A DNA stretch of 64,000 bases from Hoeflea sp. 108. GTDB taxonomy: Bacteria > Pseudomonadota > Alphaproteobacteria > Rhizobiales > Rhizobiaceae. Numbering within the stretch: position 1 is the first letter of the stretch; the number at the start of each line of letters is the position of its first letter. Below, in pieces: positions 1 to 8,672 of the stretch. The stretch lies in contig NZ_KB890024.1 in NCBI RefSeq assembly GCF_000372965.1, positions 4,614,304 through 4,678,303 of the forward strand, given 5' to 3'. The notes under the pieces are model-generated. The model was not told the DNA's origin. It ran no database searches and was given only the letters and a program-made list of their open reading frames with translations. The position numbers and the translations under genes were made by a program.

Positions 1-575
1 CGCTCGGTCTCGATGGAGGTGACAACCCGCGTCAGTTCCTTGAGATCGGTCATCAGGATCTCGGTTTCCGAACGCAGTTCCGGCACCACCGCCCCGAGCA
101 GGATGGCACTGCGCACCGATGACAATGCGTCCTCGGGCTTGACCAGGATCGCCGGCGGCGGATTGAGCCCCATGCGCTGGAGCGCGCCCAGCACCTCCGC
201 CAAGACGCCTCGGCGCATGGCGAGAGAACTGCGGATGCCTGATTCCTGTTCCTTCAGCCCTTCGAGCTTGCCGGCGATGTCCTCGATGTCCTGGGCGAGC
301 TTGCGCTCGGTCTTGGCCGACTGGATCAGCGCCGCAGTGATCGAGGCATGATCCTTCTTCACTTGGGCGATGTCAGCGGCGAGGCGCTCACGGCGCTCGG
401 CCGAAACCTGGATATCGCGGGCGACGGTCTCGTATTCGGATTGTGTCAGTTCCGGATCGGGCGTCGGCTGCGTTTCCTGGGCCAGCGCGCCCCCGCAGGC
501 AAGCGCAAGCAGACCCGCCGCGGCTATGCCGCGGCATGGCCAAAGCCACGCCTTCAGGGGGGAGATGTGCGCCAT
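1..575 (-). CDS. EnvC-like murein hydrolase activator, N-terminal part (runs off window)
   Basis: This partial minus-strand gene is read by translating the reverse complement. The visible 191 residues begin with a signal peptide (hydrophobic AAAGLLALACGGALA ending near an A-Q junction). A long Glu/Lys/Arg-rich coiled coil follows, of the kind seen in EnvC/septal-ring peptidoglycan hydrolase activators. The C-terminal LytM/M23 domain would lie beyond position 1 and cannot be checked. EnvC proteins act in the periplasm to switch on amidases during cell separation. The gene lies downstream of rlmH on the same strand, the usual alphaproteobacterial order. The overlapping plus-strand frames here lack any family signature. 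Confidence 0.75.
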   Translation of the reverse strand, partial: MAHISPLKAWLWPCRGIAAAGLLALACGGALAQETQPTPDPELTQSEYETVARDIQVSAERRERLAADIAQVKKDHASITAALIQSAKTERKLAQDIEDIAGKLEGLKEQESGIRSSLAMRRGVLAEVLGALQRMGLNPPPAILVKPEDALSSVRSAILLGAVVPELRSETEILMTDLKELTRVVTSIETE

Positions 576-586
576 CAGATGATCCG

Positions 587-867
587 GTTGTGCATCGGCG
601 ACCTTAGCGGCGGCATCGTTAACGAACCATCAACCATAGTGCCGTCGCGAGGGCCGCCCGGATCGTCGGTGCTGCGCCTTTTTGTCGAATTTCGGGCCGC
701 GCGGCCCTTCCGCTGCGGCAGCGCCCGTTGTGCATCGGCGACCTTAGCGGCGGCATCGTTAACGAACCATCAACCATAGTGCCGTCGCGAGGGCCGCCCG
801 GATCGTCGGTGCTGCGCCTTTTTGTCGAATTTCGGGCCGCGCGGCCCTTCCGCTGCGGCAGCGCCCG
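587..867. repeat. Perfect tandem duplication, two 140-bp units
   Basis: The 140-bp unit starting at 587 recurs without a mismatch from 727, and the match ends at 867, three bases before the rlmH stop. Each unit holds a GC palindrome (GGGCCGCGCGGCCC) and the stretch just upstream of the envC-like start. The rlmH-envC spacer, probably including envC promoter or leader signals, is therefore present twice. No coding frame is convincing inside it. Confidence 0.95.
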
Positions 868-870
868 ATG

Positions 871-1353
871 TCATGCCCGATGGTAGGGATGCCCCGAAAG
901 GATCGTCGAAGCGCGATAGAGCTGCTCGCCCAGCATGATGCGGACCATCTGGTGCGGCCAGGTGGCGGCACCGAAAGAGATCAGCAGCTGAGCCTCGTTG
1001 CGCAGTGCCTCGTCATGGCCGTCAGGACCGCCGATGGCGATCATCAGCCCACGCTGGCCACCATCGCGCATTGCGGCGACCTTGTCGGAAAACTGTTGGG
1101 AGGAAAGGTTCTTGCCGCGTTCGTCGAGCAGGATGAGCGCCGTGCCGGGCGCGAGCTGCGCCCTCAGCCTGTCCCCTTCCTCGCGCCGCCGCTCATCGAC
1201 ATCGCGGGCGCGACTTTCGGCAATCTCGGTAACGCCGCCGAAGTCCAGCCCCAACGGCCCTCCGCTCTTGGCGAAACGGTCGAGATAGCGGTCGGCAAGT
1301 TCCTTCTCGGGGCCGGATTTCATCCGGCCCACGGCATGTATCCAGACCTTCAT
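871..1353 (-). CDS. rlmH: 23S rRNA (pseudouridine1915-N3)-methyltransferase RlmH
   Basis: 160 aa, the usual size for this SPOUT-class methyltransferase, which methylates pseudouridine 1915 in helix 69 of 23S rRNA using S-adenosylmethionine. The SAM-binding knot shows in the IGGPDGH segment (about residues 107-113) and in the family-typical C-terminus ending GHPYHRA. It starts 17 bp after the rsfS stop on the same strand, a conserved rsfS-rlmH pair. The 140-bp duplication begins right behind its stop codon. Confidence 0.95.
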   Translation of the reverse strand: MKVWIHAVGRMKSGPEKELADRYLDRFAKSGGPLGLDFGGVTEIAESRARDVDERRREEGDRLRAQLAPGTALILLDERGKNLSSQQFSDKVAAMRDGGQRGLMIAIGGPDGHDEALRNEAQLLISFGAATWPHQMVRIMLGEQLYRASTILSGHPYHRA

Positions 1354-1370
1354 CCTCTAGGTCGAACGGT

Positions 1371-1748
1371 TCAGTGAACCGTTTCTTCCTCGAGATCCGG
1401 TGTCTGCCACATCTTCTCGATGTTGTAGAACTCGCGGATTTCGGGGCGGAAGACGTGGACGATGATATCGCCTGAATCGATCAGCACCCAGTCGGCGCCC
1501 GACAGCCCCTCGACGCGGGCATTGCCGAGACCGGCATCCTTCAGCGCCTTGAGGAGATGATCGGCAACCGCTGCGACATGACGATGCGAACGACCCGAGG
1601 CGATGACCATGTGGTCGCCCAGGCTCGATTTGCCCCTGATGTCGATGGAGACGATTTCTTCGGCCTTGGAGTCTTCCAGACTGGCAAGGACCGTCTTGAG
1701 GGCGCGGGCAACGGCGTCGAATTCGCCTATCCCGGCCGGCGAAGGCAT
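1371..1748 (-). CDS. rsfS: Ribosome silencing factor RsfS
   Basis: 125 aa of the RsfS/Iojap family, which binds ribosomal protein L14 and blocks subunit joining when nutrients are short. The signature lies in the middle and C-terminal half: DIRGKSSLGDHMVIASGRS near residues 37-55 and the DWVLIDSGDIIVHVF segment near 86-100. The ATG at 1748 is chosen because the homologous core begins soon after it; the preceding AAGGCGG is only a weak ribosome site. It is followed closely by rlmH. Confidence 0.93.
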   Translation of the reverse strand: MPSPAGIGEFDAVARALKTVLASLEDSKAEEIVSIDIRGKSSLGDHMVIASGRSHRHVAAVADHLLKALKDAGLGNARVEGLSGADWVLIDSGDIIVHVFRPEIREFYNIEKMWQTPDLEEETVH

Positions 1749-1915
1749 GACTTCCGCCTTCTTCCGTAGTGCTGTTCTCAGTGTCTTTCCTTTCCGACAA
1801 GAACAACCAAATCACCCAGGACTCGGGTGACATCATTTAGATAGGCAGAGTTGGGCGACAGTTTCAAGACAAGGCCCGCCAAACACCTGCCAATGGCGGC
1901 TTATTGCTGCGCCGG

Positions 1916-3166
1916 CTAGGGTTCGATCGACGGCGGAACCTGTGCCGCCCTCGGCGAGAATGCCCCGGTCTCATCAGCCGGAACAGCCCGAACCCTGCGC
2001 AACCGCCAGAGTACGAACAGCGTGTAGGCGGCGGCAATGACGATTGCAACATACATGAAGGCCTGGGTGCCGTAGATGGCCGTCAGTATGGTGCCGAGTC
2101 CGGGAACGATGAAGCCGGACAGCGACCAGGCAAACAGCATGCTGCTCGACAAGGCGACGAGATCGTCCTTGTGAGCGCGGTCGCTGGCATGCGCGCTCGA
2201 CAGCGAATAGATCGACTCGCTTGCCCCGCTCCACACGACATAGATCGCAACCATGATCGGCAGCGCACTGCCGTCGAACCGGCCGGCAGCAAGGCCGGCA
2301 ACGACCACGAGTAACCCTGCCGCCACAAGCACATATCGCCGGTCGGTACGATCGGAAATCCAGCCAAACGGAATCTGGAACAGAAGCGTGCCGAGCGGCA
2401 TTGCAAACAAGAGCGTTGCAACCTGCTGCTGGGTGAAGCCGCTAGCCGTCGCATGGATCGGGGCAAAGCCGGCGATCATCATCGACAGGCCGCCGACGGC
2501 GAGCATGCCGGCGACGCCGACAGGCGAGATGCGCCACGCACGCACCAACGCCACCGACGCGGCCAGCGGCGGCAACGGCTGGCGCAGGCGGGTCAGGCCT
2601 ACGGGCAGGATGGAGATGGCGGCGAAGGCGACGCAGAGCAGTGGGGCCTGCGCAGTTGCGATGTCGACGAAACGGAGGAGAAACGACCCGACGCCGAGGC
2701 CGACGACATAGGCGACGTAGAAGATCGCCATGACCCGGCCGCGGATGTCGTTGCCCACCGCATCGTTGAGCCAGCTTTGGGAAACGATGAACAGACCGCA
2801 GATGGCGAAGCCATAGAGCACACGCGCCGCGATCCAGATGAGCGGGAAGGTGCCGGCCGCAACCGCGACGTTCGAGAGCACGATGAGGGCGGAAAACACC
2901 ATGTAGGCGCGCGCATGGCCGACCCGGCGGACCAGCATTCCGGTGAGCAGACAGCCGGCTAGTCCGCCGGCCGAAAGGCCGGTCAGCATCGTGCCCGCCC
3001 AGGCCGGCGCATAGCCGGACGCACCGAGGCTGACGGGGATGTAACCAAACATCAGGCCGTTGCCGACGGCGACCAGCGCCATGGCCAGGATCACGCCGGC
3101 GACGGCGATCGCCGGCGTTCGCTCGCCCTCGTCGCCTGCTGCTGCCGCATCGTCTCGCTTGTTCAT
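1916..3166 (-). CDS. MFS transporter
   Basis: A 416-aa integral membrane protein with about twelve hydrophobic segments, typical of the major facilitator superfamily. The loop between helices 2 and 3 has GMLVRRVGHARAYM, a variant of the MFS G-x-x-x-D-R-x-G-R signature, and a matching GWISDRTDRR loop occurs in the second half. I start at MNKRDD (3166) rather than the frame's earlier start at 3235, because the first 23 residues look like untranslated leader. The substrate cannot be told. It is divergent from the AraC regulator at 3364, which may control it. Confidence 0.85.
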   Translation of the reverse strand: MNKRDDAAAAGDEGERTPAIAVAGVILAMALVAVGNGLMFGYIPVSLGASGYAPAWAGTMLTGLSAGGLAGCLLTGMLVRRVGHARAYMVFSALIVLSNVAVAAGTFPLIWIAARVLYGFAICGLFIVSQSWLNDAVGNDIRGRVMAIFYVAYVVGLGVGSFLLRFVDIATAQAPLLCVAFAAISILPVGLTRLRQPLPPLAASVALVRAWRISPVGVAGMLAVGGLSMMIAGFAPIHATASGFTQQQVATLLFAMPLGTLLFQIPFGWISDRTDRRYVLVAAGLLVVVAGLAAGRFDGSALPIMVAIYVVWSGASESIYSLSSAHASDRAHKDDLVALSSSMLFAWSLSGFIVPGLGTILTAIYGTQAFMYVAIVIAAAYTLFVLWRLRRVRAVPADETGAFSPRAAQVPPSIEP

Positions 3167-3363
3167 GCGCCAGTGTCGCCAGATCGGAGCTTTTCCACGG
3201 CTGCAATTGCGACATGTACCGTGCTGGATTGCCAAATTGCCCGCGCTGGCTCAAACGCGCGGCCGATGCATTTCCGGGCATGGCTTTTCGTGCGAAACAC
3301 CGCCCCGGCAGCAAGCGCGATCAAATGGGCCGTCCCGCAAGCAGGCATATCGGGAGCGTCCTC

Positions 3364-4209
3364 ATGCCGGAAACAACGATGACCCCTGTTCAGAAAGCCA
3401 TCTGGTACATCGAGAGCCACTACTTCAAGGACATAGGGCTCGACGACATCGCCACGGCTGGCGGGGTCTCGCGTTTCCACATGTCACGCGCCTTCGCCGC
3501 CGCCACCGGCCATTCGGTCATGGGCTATATCAGGGCCCGTCGCCTGATGGATGCGGCGCACGCGCTGGCCAAAGGCGCACCTGACATCCTCGCTGTCGCC
3601 ATCGACTCCGGCTACGGCTCGCATGAGGCATTCACCAGGGCCTTTCGCGACCGCTTCGGGCAGACCCCCGAGGAGGTGCGTGCCAATGGCTCCGTTTCAC
3701 AGACCCGATGCCTGGAGCTTCTCAAGATGGACGACACCTTCGTCGAAAACCTGGCCCCGCCGCGCTTTGTCGATGGCGGCCCCTTGCTCATCGCCGGCTT
3801 CGGCGATCGCTACACAAGCGAGACCAGTCTCGCGATTCCATCGCTCTGGCAGCGCTTCGGCCCTCATTTCGGCAGCGTGCCGGGCCAGAAGAACTGTTTC
3901 GGATATGGTGTTTGCTGCAATTTCGACGACGACAGTTTCGAATACATCGCGGGCGTCGAGGTTGAGAGTTTTGCGGATCTGACGCCAGAATTCACGCGTC
4001 TTCGCATACCGCCACAGCGCTATGCCGTATTCGCCACCACCGACCATATTTCGATGATCCGGCGCATCATCCACACGGTGTGGTGCAAGTGGCTGCCGGC
4101 TTCCGGGCACGAAGCCGCCGACGGCCCCAATTTTGAATTCTATCCGGAGAGCTTTGACGCGGCGACAGGCTATGGCGGCTACGAAATCTGGATCCCGATC
4201 AAGAGCTAA
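3364..4209 (+). CDS. AraC-family regulator with GyrI-like effector domain
   Basis: 281 aa. Residues about 5-105 form the two helix-turn-helix units of the AraC family (first: DIATAGGVSRFHMSRAF; second: IAVDSGY-like AIDSGYGSHEAFTRAFRDRFGQTP). From about residue 125 a GyrI-like small-molecule-binding domain follows and ends in YGGYEIWIPI, the MarA/Rob/BmrR type of sensor. The frame is open further upstream, but the start at 3364 has GGGAG 9 bases before it and gives the normal N-terminus. It is divergent from the MFS transporter, so regulation of that gene is plausible but unproven. Confidence 0.88.
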   Translation: MPETTMTPVQKAIWYIESHYFKDIGLDDIATAGGVSRFHMSRAFAAATGHSVMGYIRARRLMDAAHALAKGAPDILAVAIDSGYGSHEAFTRAFRDRFGQTPEEVRANGSVSQTRCLELLKMDDTFVENLAPPRFVDGGPLLIAGFGDRYTSETSLAIPSLWQRFGPHFGSVPGQKNCFGYGVCCNFDDDSFEYIAGVEVESFADLTPEFTRLRIPPQRYAVFATTDHISMIRRIIHTVWCKWLPASGHEAADGPNFEFYPESFDAATGYGGYEIWIPIKS

Positions 4210-4260
4210 GTCAGTCCGGGAAAAGTGCATCGCACCATCCGCCTGGAGTTGCATGAACCT

Positions 4261-4902
4261 CTAGGACTTGTCCTTGGCGGTCCCGTTCCTGAGCGCCGTG
4301 GACGACAGCAGGGAACGCGGCCCGTGGATGAAGGTCCAGGCAGGGGCCTTCATCCGCGCCAGCAACGGCGCATCGCCCTCATCCACCCGCGCATAGTCGA
4401 AGGTCTTGGCAACCACCGACGACAGGAACGACAGCGTCGCCCCCGGCCGGTCGATGACGGCAATCGGGAAGGTCATGACGATCTGCCGCCAGCGCTGCCA
4501 GCGATGGAAATCGCGGAGATTGTCTGCCCCCATGATCCAGACGAAATCGACACCCGGATTGCGCGCCTTGATCAGCGCCAGCGTGTCGGCGGTGTAGCGC
4601 ACATTATAACTCGCCTCGAAAGCGGTCACCTTGATGCGCGGGTCCTTGGCAACCGCCTCGGACAGCTCGATGCGCCTGGCCAGAGGCGCCAGCTCGCGCG
4701 TGCTCTTCAACGGATTGCCTGGCGTGACCATCCACCACAGCTGGTCGAGCTGCAGGCGGCGCATGGCGATCTCGGCAACGAGCCCATGGCCAGCGTGAGG
4801 CGGATTGAACGACCCGCCGAACAGCCCGACCTGCATGCCTTTCATGGCATGCGGCATACGGAGGTATTTTTGGGAAATTGGCGAATCCAGTGGGGAGAGC
4901 AT
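4261..4902 (-). CDS. nadD: Nicotinate-nucleotide adenylyltransferase NadD
   Basis: Transfers AMP to nicotinate mononucleotide in NAD biosynthesis. The nucleotidyltransferase motif GSFNPPHAGH is present near residue 30, and the C-terminal SSTALR segment matches the family's ISSTxIR motif. The 213-aa reading uses the most upstream ATG; a start at MPHAMKG (4857) would give 198 aa and fits the family's usual N-terminus equally well. It lies downstream of proA on the same strand as part of the obg-proBA-nadD order. Confidence 0.92.
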   Translation of the reverse strand: MLSPLDSPISQKYLRMPHAMKGMQVGLFGGSFNPPHAGHGLVAEIAMRRLQLDQLWWMVTPGNPLKSTRELAPLARRIELSEAVAKDPRIKVTAFEASYNVRYTADTLALIKARNPGVDFVWIMGADNLRDFHRWQRWRQIVMTFPIAVIDRPGATLSFLSSVVAKTFDYARVDEGDAPLLARMKAPAWTFIHGPRSLLSSTALRNGTAKDKS

Positions 4903-4910
4903 GGTGCTAG

Positions 4911-5036
4911 GCGCCCCCCTCTGCCGGCAGCGTGGCTGTTACCTCAGCAACATCCACGCCAAAGTTTGGCGAAAGCAGGTATGTCAACAAATCTCCTCCC
5001 TTGAGGGGGAGATGCCCGGCAGGGCAGAGGGGGGTG
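4911..5036. repeat. Imperfect inverted repeat with inner hairpin, rhizobial intergenic element
   Basis: The arms CGCCCCCCTCTGCC (4912-4925) and its near-complement GGCAGAGGGGGGTG (5023-5036) match at 13 of 14 positions. An inner hairpin (about 4991-5013, ATCTCCTCCC facing GGGGGAGAT) lies between them. I recall this composition as a frequent short intergenic repeat in Mesorhizobium genomes; that part is memory, not shown here. It fills most of the nadD-proA spacer. Confidence 0.6.
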
Positions 5037-5075
5037 ATTGCGCGCAAAGCCGTCACACCAGCCCGATATGCCTGA

Positions 5076-6356
5076 TCACGGCCTGAGCTGTCCGTTGCCG
5101 CGCACGCGATACTTGAAAGAGGTCAACTGCTCCACTCCGACCGGGCCACGGGCGTGCATCTTGCCAGTGGCGATGCCGATCTCGGCGCCCATACCGAACT
5201 CACCGCCGTCGGCGAACTGGGTCGAGGCGTTGTGCAGCAGGATCGCCGAGTCGATCTCGTTGAAGAAGCGCTCCACTACCTTGGCATCCTCGGCGACGAT
5301 TGCCTCGGTGTGGTGCGAGGAGAATGTCTCGATATGCTCGATGGCGCCCGAGATGCCGTCGACCAGCTTGGCCGAGATGATGGCGTCGAGATATTCCGTC
5401 GACCAGTCGGCATCGGTCGCAGCCTGTGCGTCGGCAAAAGCGGCGAGCACGTCTTCGTCGGCGTGGATTTCGCAACCTGCCGCCCGCAGCGCTTCCAGCA
5501 CTGGCACCAGGTGGGTCGAGGCGACCGCGCGGTCGACCAGCAGCGTCTCGGCAGCACCGCAGATGCCTGTGCGGCGCATCTTGGCGTTGACTGCGATCGC
5601 CACCGCCATGTCGAGCTTGGCCGACTTGTCGATGTAGAGATGGCAGATGCCCTCGAGATGGGCGAATACAGGTACCCGCGCCTCCGTCTGCACGCGCTCG
5701 ACAAGGCTCTTGCCGCCGCGCGGCACGATCACGTCGATGTTGCCCGACAGGCCCTTGAGCATTTCGCCGACGGCGGCGCGGTCGGCCACAGGCACCAGCT
5801 GGATCGCATCCTCGGGCAGGTTGGCCGACTTCAGGCCCTCGACGAGACAGGCATGGATCGCCAGCGACGAATTGAGCGAATCCGAACCGCCACGAAGGAT
5901 CACCGCGTTGCCGGCCTTGAGGCACAGCGCGCCGGCATCCGCCGTCACATTGGGGCGGCTTTCATAGATCACGCCGATGACGCCAAGCGGCGTGCGCACG
6001 CGCTCGATATGCAGGCCGTTGGGGCGATCCCATTCGGCGATGATTTCACCGACAGGATCCCTGAGATCGGCAATCGCCCGGATACCGTCAGCCATGTCGC
6101 GGATGCGGCCCGGCGTCAGCCTCAGGCGGTCCATGAACGAACCGCTGATGCCGGCTTCCTCGCCGTTCTTCACGTCGGTGGCGTTGGCGTCGAGAATTTC
6201 GTCCTGGCGGCGGAGGATGGCATCGGCCATGCCGATGAGCGCGGCATGTTTGCGCTCGGCGCTGGCAACGGCGAGTGGGCGCGCTGCAGTCCGGGCCTTG
6301 TGGCCGATCTCGGCCATCAGCCGCGCCGTATCCTGGCTCTCGTGCGCCTTCAGCAT
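5076..6356 (-). CDS. proA: Gamma-glutamyl phosphate reductase ProA
   Basis: 426 aa, normal length. It reduces gamma-glutamyl phosphate to glutamate semialdehyde with NADPH in proline synthesis. It is an aldehyde dehydrogenase-fold enzyme; the catalytic cysteine lies in the MRRTGICGAAETLL segment near residue 270, and the conserved SRPNVTADAGALCLKAGNA motif is near 116. The start at 6356 is preceded by GGGTGAGGAC and lies 4 bp after the proB stop; the frame's upstream extension overlaps proB and is rejected. Confidence 0.96.
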   Translation of the reverse strand: MLKAHESQDTARLMAEIGHKARTAARPLAVASAERKHAALIGMADAILRRQDEILDANATDVKNGEEAGISGSFMDRLRLTPGRIRDMADGIRAIADLRDPVGEIIAEWDRPNGLHIERVRTPLGVIGVIYESRPNVTADAGALCLKAGNAVILRGGSDSLNSSLAIHACLVEGLKSANLPEDAIQLVPVADRAAVGEMLKGLSGNIDVIVPRGGKSLVERVQTEARVPVFAHLEGICHLYIDKSAKLDMAVAIAVNAKMRRTGICGAAETLLVDRAVASTHLVPVLEALRAAGCEIHADEDVLAAFADAQAATDADWSTEYLDAIISAKLVDGISGAIEHIETFSSHHTEAIVAEDAKVVERFFNEIDSAILLHNASTQFADGGEFGMGAEIGIATGKMHARGPVGVEQLTSFKYRVRGNGQLRP

Positions 6357-6360
6357 GTCC

Positions 6361-7506
6361 TCACCCTTCCGCCTGCACCACCGCGTCCGCATGGCTGACC
6401 ACCAGATCATCGCGGTGGATCATCGCCGACCGCGCCTCGTAGCCGAGCACGGTCTCGATCTCGGTCGATTTCAGCCCAGCGATCCTTACGGCATCCGCAG
6501 CGTCATAGGCAACCAGTCCACGCGCGATCTCGCGGCCTTCTGGCGACAGGATCGCCACCGTGTCGCCGCGCGAAAAGTTGCCGCTGACCAGCTTCACCCC
6601 GGCGGGCAGCAACGACTTGCCCTGCAACAGGGCGCCCACTGCACCGGCATCGACGGTCAATCGGCCGGCCGGGTCGAGCTGGCCGGCGATCCAGGTCTTG
6701 TAGCCCTTCACCGGATTGCCGCTCGGGCGGAAATAGGTGGCACGCTCGCCACGTTCGATCGCCATCAGCGGCGACAGCCGCGTGCCGGCGGTGATGATCA
6801 TCGCGGTGCCCGCGGCGGTGGCGATCTTGCCGGCATCGAGCTTGGTGCGCATGCCGCCGCGCGACAGCTCGGAAGCGGCAGCCCCCGCCATCGCCTCGAT
6901 GTCGGGCGTGATACGATCGACGACCGGAATGAACTTGGCGTTCGGGTCATGTGCGGGAGGTGCGGTGTAGAGCCCGTCGATGTCGGAGAGCAGCACCAGA
7001 AGGTCGGCGCCCATCATCGTTGCGACGCGGGCCGCCAGGCGGTCGTTGTCGCCATAGCGGATTTCGGTGGTGGCGACCGTGTCGTTCTCGTTGATGACGG
7101 GCACGGCATTCATCTTGAGCAAAGTCGAGATCGTCGCCCGCGCATTGAGGTAGCGCCGGCGCTCCTCGGTATCGCCGAGCGTCACCAGGATCTGGCCCGA
7201 CTTCAGCCCCTTGCGCCCGAGCGCGTCCGACCAGGCGCCGGCAAGCTCGATCTGCCCGACGGCCGCAGCCGCCTGGCTCTCCTCGAGCTTCAGCGCCCGC
7301 TTGCCAAGCCCCAGAATGGTACGACCGAGCGCGATGGCGCCCGACGAGACGACGAGCACGTCGGCTCCGGCCTCGGTCAGCGTCGCGATGTCGTCGGCCA
7401 TCGAGGCCAGCCATTCGCGCTTGAGGCCGCTCGATCGGTCGACCAGCAACGCCGAGCCGATCTTGACGGTGATGCGCTTGTAGGTCCGCAGCGAAGGGAT
7501 CGTCAT
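6361..7506 (-). CDS. proB: Glutamate 5-kinase ProB
   Basis: 381 aa. An amino-acid-kinase domain (residues about 10-260, beginning RITVKIGSALLV and including the VINENDTVAT motif) is followed by a C-terminal PUA domain (about 280-365). It phosphorylates glutamate as the first, proline-inhibited step of proline synthesis. It sits 8 bp after obg and 4 bp before proA on the same strand, so an obg-proB-proA operon is likely. Confidence 0.96.
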   Translation of the reverse strand: MTIPSLRTYKRITVKIGSALLVDRSSGLKREWLASMADDIATLTEAGADVLVVSSGAIALGRTILGLGKRALKLEESQAAAAVGQIELAGAWSDALGRKGLKSGQILVTLGDTEERRRYLNARATISTLLKMNAVPVINENDTVATTEIRYGDNDRLAARVATMMGADLLVLLSDIDGLYTAPPAHDPNAKFIPVVDRITPDIEAMAGAAASELSRGGMRTKLDAGKIATAAGTAMIITAGTRLSPLMAIERGERATYFRPSGNPVKGYKTWIAGQLDPAGRLTVDAGAVGALLQGKSLLPAGVKLVSGNFSRGDTVAILSPEGREIARGLVAYDAADAVRIAGLKSTEIETVLGYEARSAMIHRDDLVVSHADAVVQAEG

Positions 7507-7514
7507 TTCTAGGC

Positions 7515-8552
7515 CTACTTCGTCCAGCGTGCGTCGGAGGGGGCGACGTCGCCGCTTGCTTGGCGCGCTTCCTCGACGATGCTCATCAGTGCGCGCAGCG
7601 TCTCTTCGATGCCCTCGCGGGTAACGGCCGAAAGCAGGATCGGGGCGCGCCCAGCGGCGCGCTTCAGCGAAGCGACCTTCTTCTTGCGCGCATCGGGATC
7701 GAGCGTATCGACCTGCGACAGCGCCACGATCTCGATCTTGTCGGTCAACCCGTGGCCATAGGCTTCGAGCTCGCCGCGCACGATCTTGTAGGCCTTGCCC
7801 GGGTTCTCTTCCTGCGCCGAAACCAGATGCAGCAGCACCCGCGTCCGCTCGACGTGGCCGAGGAAGCGGTCACCGATGCCGACACCTTCATGCGCGCCCT
7901 CGATCAGGCCGGGAATGTCGGCGATGACGAATTCGCGGGCATCGATGCGGGCAACGCCCAGGCCCGGATGCAGCGTGGTGAAGGGATAGTCGGCGATCTT
8001 GGGCTTTGCCGCCGTGACCGAGGCGAGAAAGGTCGACTTGCCGGCATTGGGCAGGCCGACGAGACCAGCGTCGGCAATCAGCTTGAGCCTGAGCCAGACC
8101 CACATTTCCTGGCCTTCGAGGCCGGGATTTGCGCGGCGCGGCGCCTGGTTGGTCGAGGTCTTGAAATGCTGGTTGCCGAAGCCGCCATTGCCGCCCTTCG
8201 CCAGCAGGTAACGCTGGCCGACCTGAGTCAGGTCGCAGATCAGCGTCTCGTTGTCTTCTTCATAGACCTGCGTGCCAACAGGCACCTTGAGCGTGATGTC
8301 TGCCCCCTTGGCACCGGTCATGTTGCGGCCCATGCCGTGAATGCCGGTCTGCGCCTTGAAGTGCTGCTGATAACGATAGTCGATCAGCGTGTTCAGCCCG
8401 TCGACCACCTCCAGCCAGACGTCACCGCCACGGCCACCGTCGCCGCCATCAGGGCCGCCGAACTCGATGAATTTTTCGCGCCGGAACGACACAGCACCCG
8501 CGCCGCCGTTTCCGGAGCGGATGTAAACCTTGGCTTGATCGAGAAATTTCAT
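7515..8552 (-). CDS. obg: GTPase Obg/CgtA, ribosome assembly
   Basis: 345 aa. The glycine-rich Obg fold fills residues 1-158 (runs such as GGPDGGDGGRGGDVW). A G domain follows with the P-loop GLPNAGKST near residue 167 and the G3 motif DIPGLIEGAHEGVGIG. The short C-terminal tail lacks the extended OCT domain, as is usual in alphaproteobacteria. It acts in late 50S assembly and stress signalling. It is upstream of proB with 8 bp between them. Confidence 0.96.
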   Translation of the reverse strand: MKFLDQAKVYIRSGNGGAGAVSFRREKFIEFGGPDGGDGGRGGDVWLEVVDGLNTLIDYRYQQHFKAQTGIHGMGRNMTGAKGADITLKVPVGTQVYEEDNETLICDLTQVGQRYLLAKGGNGGFGNQHFKTSTNQAPRRANPGLEGQEMWVWLRLKLIADAGLVGLPNAGKSTFLASVTAAKPKIADYPFTTLHPGLGVARIDAREFVIADIPGLIEGAHEGVGIGDRFLGHVERTRVLLHLVSAQEENPGKAYKIVRGELEAYGHGLTDKIEIVALSQVDTLDPDARKKKVASLKRAAGRAPILLSAVTREGIEETLRALMSIVEEARQASGDVAPSDARWTK

Positions 8553-8672
8553 CGCACTGTTCGTCTTCTATTGCTTATTTGGTTGTTGCGGCGCTTCTGC
8601 CATAACGCAAGGCGCAGCGAAGGGCGAGAGCGGATTGGCGCGGACGCCATGCGGCATAGGGAGACGAACCGG

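Noticed and set aside
5154..7512. Long plus-strand frames opposite proA and proB (414 and 511 codons)
   Set aside because: They are Arg/His/Gly-rich antisense shadows of well-recognised genes in high-GC DNA and show no family motifs.
7560..8672. N-terminal extension of the endonuclease/exonuclease/phosphatase frame, giving 657 codons
   Set aside because: This part is antisense to obg; the family fold and a good ribosome site start at 8673.
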